The translations under genes and the position numbers were made by a program. Under the pieces are notes generated by a model, which was not told where the DNA came from, searched no databases, and worked only from the letters and a program-made list of their open reading frames with translations. Below, in pieces: positions 59,789 to 64,000 of a stretch of 64,000 nt of DNA. The first letter of the stretch is position 1. The number at the start of each line of letters is the position of its first letter. Origin of the DNA: Pseudomonas sp. L5B5 (GTDB lineage Bacteria; Pseudomonadota; Gammaproteobacteria; Pseudomonadales; Pseudomonadaceae); the NCBI RefSeq assembly GCF_020520285.1, contig NZ_CP084742.1:1054001-1118000 (forward strand). Reading direction: 5' to 3'.

Positions 59789-60894
59789 ATGCCCGATTTG
59801 AACGGCAAAATTCGTTACGCAGTGGTCGGGGGCGGATCGATATCCCAAGGCGCCTTTATGCCAGGGGTTGGACAGACCGAGAATTCCATCCTGACAGCCC
59901 TGGTAACGAGCGATCCAATCAAGGCAGACAAGCTAGCCAAACGCTACGCCCTGAAAAGCTACAGCTACACGCAATACGGCGAATTGTTGGCGTCCGGTGA
60001 GATCGATGCCGTCTATGTCGCAACGCCCAACTTCATGCACCGCGAATTTGTAGTGCCCGCCCTGGAAGCAGGCATACATGTGCTGTTGGAAAAGCCCATG
60101 GCCTCCAATGAGGATGATTGCAAGGCAATGCAGGCAGCGGCGCATCGCTCGAATGCAAAGTTCATGATTGCTTAACGCCTGCATTTTGAGCCAGGCACCC
60201 TCGAAATGATCGAGCGCGTGCATGCCGGAGACTTTGGGCAACCCCGCCTGTTCACGTCGACATTCACACAGACGGTCAAACCAACCAACCATCGGATGCA
60301 GAACGGCTTTGCAGCAGGCCCTGTACTCGATATGGGGCCGTACCCGCTGAATATGGTGCGACAGCTATTGGGTGAGGAGCCCATCGAGGTCAGCGCGGTG
60401 GGCACGACCGCACCCGACAGCACACTGGGAACCCCCGATACGGTAAGCGTGTGCCTTAGGTTTCCGGAGATCGCATGGCACAGTTCACCATCAGCTACAC
60501 CCTTCCAAGCAGCGAGCGTTTCCAGCTCATTGGCACCAAGGGCGAAATCGAAGCCTCTCCCTGTTTCGGTTACGGCGAGGGTGTGGGTATTACCTACCGC
60601 GCTACTGTCGGTGACCAGACTAAAGAGCACTCGCATCCTGTTCTCGACCAGTTTGCAGGCGAGACGGCGTACTTCTCAGATTGCATTTTGAGCGACTCAA
60701 TGCCAGAACCAGGCGGGGAAGAAGGCTTCAGGGACGTTCGAGTGCTGCTCGCCGTAGAACGAGCGTTGGCGACTGGTCAACCTCAAAAACTGGACGCACT
60801 ACCCGCAAAGGCGGTGCCAGGCGCAAACCAAACACGCCGGTACGCGCTCGCTAAAGTTCCCGATTACATAGCTACAGAGTCGCCGACCGAATAA
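59789..60894 (+). pseudogene. Gfo/Idh/MocA-family oxidoreductase, broken
   Basis: AAGGAGG five bases before ATG 59789 marks the start. The N-terminal NAD(P) domain is recognisable (RYAVVGGGSISQGAFMPG, EIDAVYVATPNFMHREFV, EKPMASNEDD). A TAA at 60173-60175 interrupts FMIA-RLHFEPGTL, where a Tyr codon is expected. The same frame continues (HRMQNGFAAGPVLDMGPYPL) until about 60468. There one missing base (FP-GDR-MAQFTISYTL expected) moves the rest (LIGTKGEIEASPCFGYGEG, GEEGFRDVRVLLAVERAL) to another frame, ending at 60894. With one substitution and one base restored it would be a full 368-residue sugar or polyol dehydrogenase-like protein. Probably inactive. Confidence 0.85.
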
Positions 60895-60975
60895 GGGCAT
60901 GCCCTCTTCTGCCGGTGAGGCGAAAGAGGGTGCCCAAACGAATAGCCGCTCAGGCGAGCTGTTGGAAGACCAGCG

Positions 60976-61608
60976 CTAAGTGCGTCTGGCGGTTGCTAAT
61001 ATCACCGCCGCTCCCAACAGGATGACACCCGTTATGTGATTGCAGATCGCGAGCTGCCTGGCCGTAGCGTGAAGGGATCGGACAATGCTGCCCGCCAGCG
61101 CCCAACCGGTGGCAGCCATGAGTTCAACGGATATGTAGATAGCACTGAGAATAAGCAGTTGGTTGGTTATCGAGACACTTGAATCAGCCACGACAAACTG
61201 AGGGACGAACGCTGTGAAGAGAAGGATGGCCTTCGGGTTCATCATCGCCGTGATGAACTCACGACGCCCCAAGCTATAGGTTCCGGCGAGGCCGACGGTA
61301 CTTGGCTCCTTACTTTCGGATCTTTCGCCACCCATCATCATTTTCATACCGAGAAAGGCGAGGTAAAGAACCCCTGCCCACTTGATGATCTGGAAAGCAG
61401 TTTCGGATGCTTCGAGTACCGCCCCTAACCCGCTAATGACTATTCCGACGAGGAGCACGAACGCTAAACACCGACCTACCAAGGCGAGGATTGCGGGCCT
61501 CAACCCTTCCCTGCTCCCATTGGCGAATGCCAATAGATTGTTCGCCCCAGGCGACGAGGCAACGATCAAGGCAGAGGGGAGAAACAATAGGAGCTGGTTC
61601 AGGGTCAT
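60976..61608 (-). CDS. LysE-family exporter
   Basis: The 210-residue protein starts at ATG 61606-61608 (MTLNQLLLFLPSA), seven codons inside the longest frame. It has six helices and the LysE/RhtB signature ASSPGANNLLAFANGSREG near the N-terminus, GAVLEASETAFQIIKWAGVLYLAFLGMK, and FITAMMNPKAILLFTAFVPQ. Expected to export amino acids or analogues across the inner membrane. Lone gene, converging with the broken dehydrogenase. Confidence 0.88.
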   Translation of the reverse strand: MTLNQLLLFLPSALIVASSPGANNLLAFANGSREGLRPAILALVGRCLAFVLLVGIVISGLGAVLEASETAFQIIKWAGVLYLAFLGMKMMMGGERSESKEPSTVGLAGTYSLGRREFITAMMNPKAILLFTAFVPQFVVADSSVSITNQLLILSAIYISVELMAATGWALAGSIVRSLHATARQLAICNHITGVILLGAAVILATARRT

Positions 61609-61839
61609 GACTATGCCTCCGGCTAGCATTTGCGATACTTCCCATCAATTGTTCACAGCTACATTTCTTGAACGTTCAATCACCCCGCCAGTTCCAAAAG
61701 AACGAGATCAAAAATCTACTGAGCTGCAGCGATGTTTTGTACAACCGCGTCCTACTGCAGTGCTTTCAGAATGAATTTAGCACTCATCCCCCTTAACTAA
61801 TCGGATGAGACGACTCAGGTACATAGAAGGATAGAGGTA

Positions 61840-62652
61840 ATGCAAAACCTCAAGATCGCCACATTTAACGTCAACGGCATAGGCGCGCGCCTGCCCAACC
61901 TTCTGCATTGGCTTGAAAAAGAGCGCCCGGACATCGTATGCCTTCAGGAGTTGAAGGCACAGGACAAAGCTTTTCCCGCAGGCGATCTAGAGGCGGCCGG
62001 CTACGGCTCACTGCACCATGGCCAAGCCGCCTGGAACGGAGTGGCCATTCTTGCGCGCGATTCCGAACCGCTCCTGATTCATAAAGGCCTGCCTGGTACT
62101 GAAGACGACACGCAGTCTCGATACCTGGAAGCAGCTGTCCATGGTGTGATCGTCGGGTGCCTGTATCTTCCAAATGGAAATCCGCAACCCGGGCCTAAAT
62201 TTGATTACAAGCTCAAGTGGTTTGAGCATCTGATAGCGCATGCCGAAACACTACAAGCCAGCGAACACCCGGTTGTCCTCGCGGGTGACTACAACGTTGT
62301 GCTCACCGACTTTGATATCTACAACACCCGCTCGTGGCTCAAGGATGCACTCCTTCAGCCTGAGAGCCGCGAGTGCTTTCAAAGGTTGTTGAGCCAAGGT
62401 TGGATTGACTCGGTGAGGCACCTGTATCCGGAAGAGCGTGTGTACACGTTCTGGGACTATTTCCGTCAGCACTGGCAGAAGAACTCTGGCTTGCGCATCG
62501 ACCATCTTCTGCTGAACCCGGTGCTTGCTCCCCACCTGAAAGACGCCGGCGTGGACGCATGGGTTCGGGGCGAAGAGCACGCCAGTGATCACGCCCCGAC
62601 ATGGATTGAGATCTCACCCCGACAAACCAAGTCAAAAAGGAAGTCAAAGTGA
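61840..62652 (+). CDS. xthA: exodeoxyribonuclease III
   Basis: The 270-residue protein has EEP-nuclease motifs in order: ATFNVNGIGARL (Asn12), CLQELKAQD (metal Glu37), YLPNGNP, LAGDYNVVLTDFDIYN (Asp-Asn pair), RIDHLLLNP and ASDHAPTW (catalytic His). AAGGA precedes ATG 61840 by 8 bases. It repairs abasic sites and 3'-blocked ends. It is probably not the only ExoIII of the genome, given the accessory context next to a LigD remnant. The basic tail TKSKRKSK is typical. Confidence 0.9.
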   Translation: MQNLKIATFNVNGIGARLPNLLHWLEKERPDIVCLQELKAQDKAFPAGDLEAAGYGSLHHGQAAWNGVAILARDSEPLLIHKGLPGTEDDTQSRYLEAAVHGVIVGCLYLPNGNPQPGPKFDYKLKWFEHLIAHAETLQASEHPVVLAGDYNVVLTDFDIYNTRSWLKDALLQPESRECFQRLLSQGWIDSVRHLYPEERVYTFWDYFRQHWQKNSGLRIDHLLLNPVLAPHLKDAGVDAWVRGEEHASDHAPTWIEISPRQTKSKRKSK

Positions 62653-62685
62653 AACGCAAGCGACGCGCAAGCAGCAATACACACC

Positions 62686-63109
62686 ACTAACACCCTTGAT
62701 CAGTACAATCGTAAGCGTGATTTCGACGCGACCTCAGAGCCATCGGGCGCCGCAATAAAGCCTAAGGCAGCAAAGAATAAAACCGTTGAACCGGTTGCGC
62801 TGCAGTTTTGCATCCAGAAGCACGACGCAACACGGCTGCACTACGACTTTCGCCTAGAGCTCGACGGTACCATCAAAAGCTGGGCGGTACCCAAGGGGCC
62901 GTCGCTCGATCCAAAATCCAAACGCCTGGCCGTGCATGTCGAAGACCACCCTCTCGACTACGCAACCTTTGAATGCACGATACCGGAAGGGCAGTACGGT
63001 GCTGGCGACGTCATTGTGTGGGACCGCGGTATCTGGAATACCCATATCGGATCCAGCTGAGGCTTACGCTAAAGGTCGATTAGATGTGCCGCCACGTTAC
63101 AGCAAATAA
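62686..63109 (+). pseudogene. ligD: remnant of DNA ligase D (3'-phosphoesterase domain)
   Basis: The frame following the xthA stop carries [20 protein letters not shown], then [40 protein letters not shown] and [19 protein letters not shown]. This is the N-terminal phosphoesterase domain of bacterial non-homologous end-joining ligase D, with its catalytic [11 protein letters not shown] intact. No start codon stands where family members begin. Near 63045 one extra base shifts the frame ([13 protein letters not shown] continues in the next frame), and the sequence ends at TAA 63107-63109. The ligase and polymerase domains (over 600 residues) are absent. A decayed fragment. Confidence 0.88.
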
Positions 63110-63329
63110 CAAATTTAAATAACCGTATCTAGACGGCACGGGCCAGTAAATCAAGTCGTAGGCGGTGAAGCAAAACCATTTGCAGAGAGCATAGATGGTG
63201 GTACGAAGAACGAGGCGATGGTGTGCAAACCGTTCATCAAGTCAAAGGAACAACCTTCCTCTAAGGTCGTCACTCTTTTGAGGCACAGCTTGGCAGCTAG
63301 CTCGAAAATCACGTACACACGGTGAATGC

Positions 63330-63521
63330 ATGTCTGAAAAAAAACACAATCGTTCTGTTCAGCCCTTGGACGTCCCTCCGGATGAACAGCTGCATACCGT
63401 AGACGAAGGCATCGGCTTGACGGACGACCAGCGGGTAAGTCGAGAAGATTCCGATAGTCAGATCGGAGCGCGCGTTACGCCTGGGCCTGCAGATCAAAAA
63501 CGTCAAACAATGCGGCGATAG
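63330..63521 (+). CDS. small hydrophilic protein (63 aa)
   Basis: The product (MSEKKHNRSVQPLDVPPDEQ at its start) is strongly charged, without a hydrophobic core. No clear ribosome site precedes ATG 63330. It looks like the small disordered proteins common in this window. Low certainty; no family. Confidence 0.45.
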   Translation: MSEKKHNRSVQPLDVPPDEQLHTVDEGIGLTDDQRVSREDSDSQIGARVTPGPADQKRQTMRR

Positions 63522-63554
63522 TTCGCTTATTAATGACTTCAAAAGGAAGCTCCC

Positions 63555-63779
63555 ATGTTTGATAAACCACGATTCATCATCAGTTTCATTCTCGGCAATC
63601 AGCCACAAAGCCGGACGCTGGAGCATGACAGCGAAACCCTTGCGCCCGTTGAAGCAGAAGCACTGGTCAAACAAACCTTTCCTGAACTGAAGGGCGCCTC
63701 CATGACTGATGTACAGGTTCAAAAAAGAATCAAACCTTACGAAAGCGACAATGTTCCAGGGCATTATCAACAGCCCTGA
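63555..63779 (+). CDS. hypothetical protein (74 aa)
   Basis: AAGGAAG lies 5 bases before ATG 63555. The product starts with a probable beta strand (RFIISFILGNQPQSRTLEHD), has a helix (VEAEALVKQTFPEL) and a second strand region (ASMTDVQVQKRIKPY), so a small alpha/beta domain is likely. 34 bases after the preceding small gene. No family recognised. Confidence 0.62.
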   Translation: MFDKPRFIISFILGNQPQSRTLEHDSETLAPVEAEALVKQTFPELKGASMTDVQVQKRIKPYESDNVPGHYQQP

Positions 63780-64000
63780 ATTTCGTGCGGAGAGGACGTT
63801 GAGAATGAACCCGGTCAGAGCGAAGTGGTTTGTCACATAGAGTTCAGTCTTTGGGTCAGTGGTACAAGCTGTGACTCTGAATGCCTTTCTGGAGGATGCC
63901 TCCAATAGTGCGTACTCCAGATCCGGAAGCGCGAAAGTGGCTTTGGGTAAGAGCCAGATGGCAGAAATACAGAATAAAAGTAAGCGTATGGCCAAGGCAT
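63780..64000. other. window edge, unresolved
   Basis: Two frames compete. On the plus strand, from about 63838 to the edge, an open stretch without a visible start reads VVQAVTLNAFLEDASNSAYS, GSAKVALGKSQMAEIQNKSK. On the minus strand a frame starting at 63995 has a hydrophobic, signal-like N-terminus (MAIRLLLFCISAIWLLPKAT) but runs antisense over two supported small genes. I favour the plus strand weakly; neither is annotated as a gene. Confidence 0.25.

Noticed and set aside
63309..63995. 228-codon minus-strand frame with a signal-like start
   Set aside because: It runs antisense over two plus-strand small genes, one with a strong ribosome site; after the first 25 residues it has no family features.
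1..64000. Insertion sequences, prophage, CRISPR, tRNA or rRNA genes
   Set aside because: No transposase, integrase, spaced repeat array or cloverleaf/rRNA sequence was recognised in the window.

Overview
The window looks like a chromosomal segment of a Pseudomonas, most likely of the P. fluorescens group. This is inferred from protein content (DUF1652- and DUF6555-type small proteins, a LOV-histidine kinase of Pseudomonas type, a complete cyoABCDE set, KGG/YciG proteins), from high GC with G/C-ending codons in the long operons, and from strong GGAG-type ribosome sites. I saw no rRNA, tRNA, CRISPR array or intact insertion sequence.

Layout. 1-11.2 kb is an accessory, partly decaying region: a nonsense-broken small basic protein, a zinc formaldehyde/alcohol dehydrogenase, an inverted pair of tiny membrane-protein paralogues, a glycosyltransferase, DUF1652, a frameshifted cupin, a broken cinA copy, a DUF1264 lipoprotein, an unusual SDR with an extra N-terminal domain, small stress-type proteins and a broken quinone oxidoreductase. 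11.3-25.1 kb holds a YdeP-like molybdopterin oxidoreductase and, convergent to it, a 12-gene minus-strand cluster. That cluster encodes alternative complex III (actABCDEF), a small membrane protein, an SCO copper chaperone and a cytochrome c oxidase whose subunit II carries its own haem c. Upstream of it lie a PoxB-like thiamine-diphosphate enzyme and an SDR. 28.1-32.2 kb is one very large CheB-CheR-PAS-histidine kinase-receiver protein.

32.5-36 kb carries small stress proteins: two KGG-repeat proteins, a ClpP-like protease, DUF2934, a CxxC protein and DUF6555. 36.4-40.3 kb has an SRPBCC membrane protein overlapping a second zinc dehydrogenase, an APC permease and a small protein. 40.7-45.6 kb is the bo-type quinol oxidase operon cyoABCDE. 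Its 3' end runs into a convergent LOV-histidine kinase gene, as if a deletion had removed both stop codons. 47.1-49.5 kb has manganese catalase, a YciF ferritin-like protein and a third KGG protein, then a metallothionein. 50-53.5 kb is a three-gene operon of a haem-oxygenase-like diiron oxidase, a methyltransferase and a carboxylate-amine ligase. I consider it the best candidate for an undescribed pathway. 54-64 kb has an M42 peptidase, YciE, a ZIP transporter, YetF, an intact CinA, an iron-permease-like protein, a broken Gfo/Idh dehydrogenase, LysE, exonuclease III, a LigD remnant and small proteins.

Taken together the window reads as a stationary-phase/stress island (oxidative, metal, DNA-damage and light inputs) wrapped around two respiratory terminal-oxidase systems. 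Gene decay is common: at least six genes carry frameshifts, nonsense codons or a lost start, nearly all in the accessory parts. Two noncoding observations stand out. One is a sequence element ending in a rho-independent terminator, present twice (about 36.09-36.22 kb and 54.15-54.27 kb). The other is a leader hairpin with a compensatory base-pair change in front of two KGG genes.
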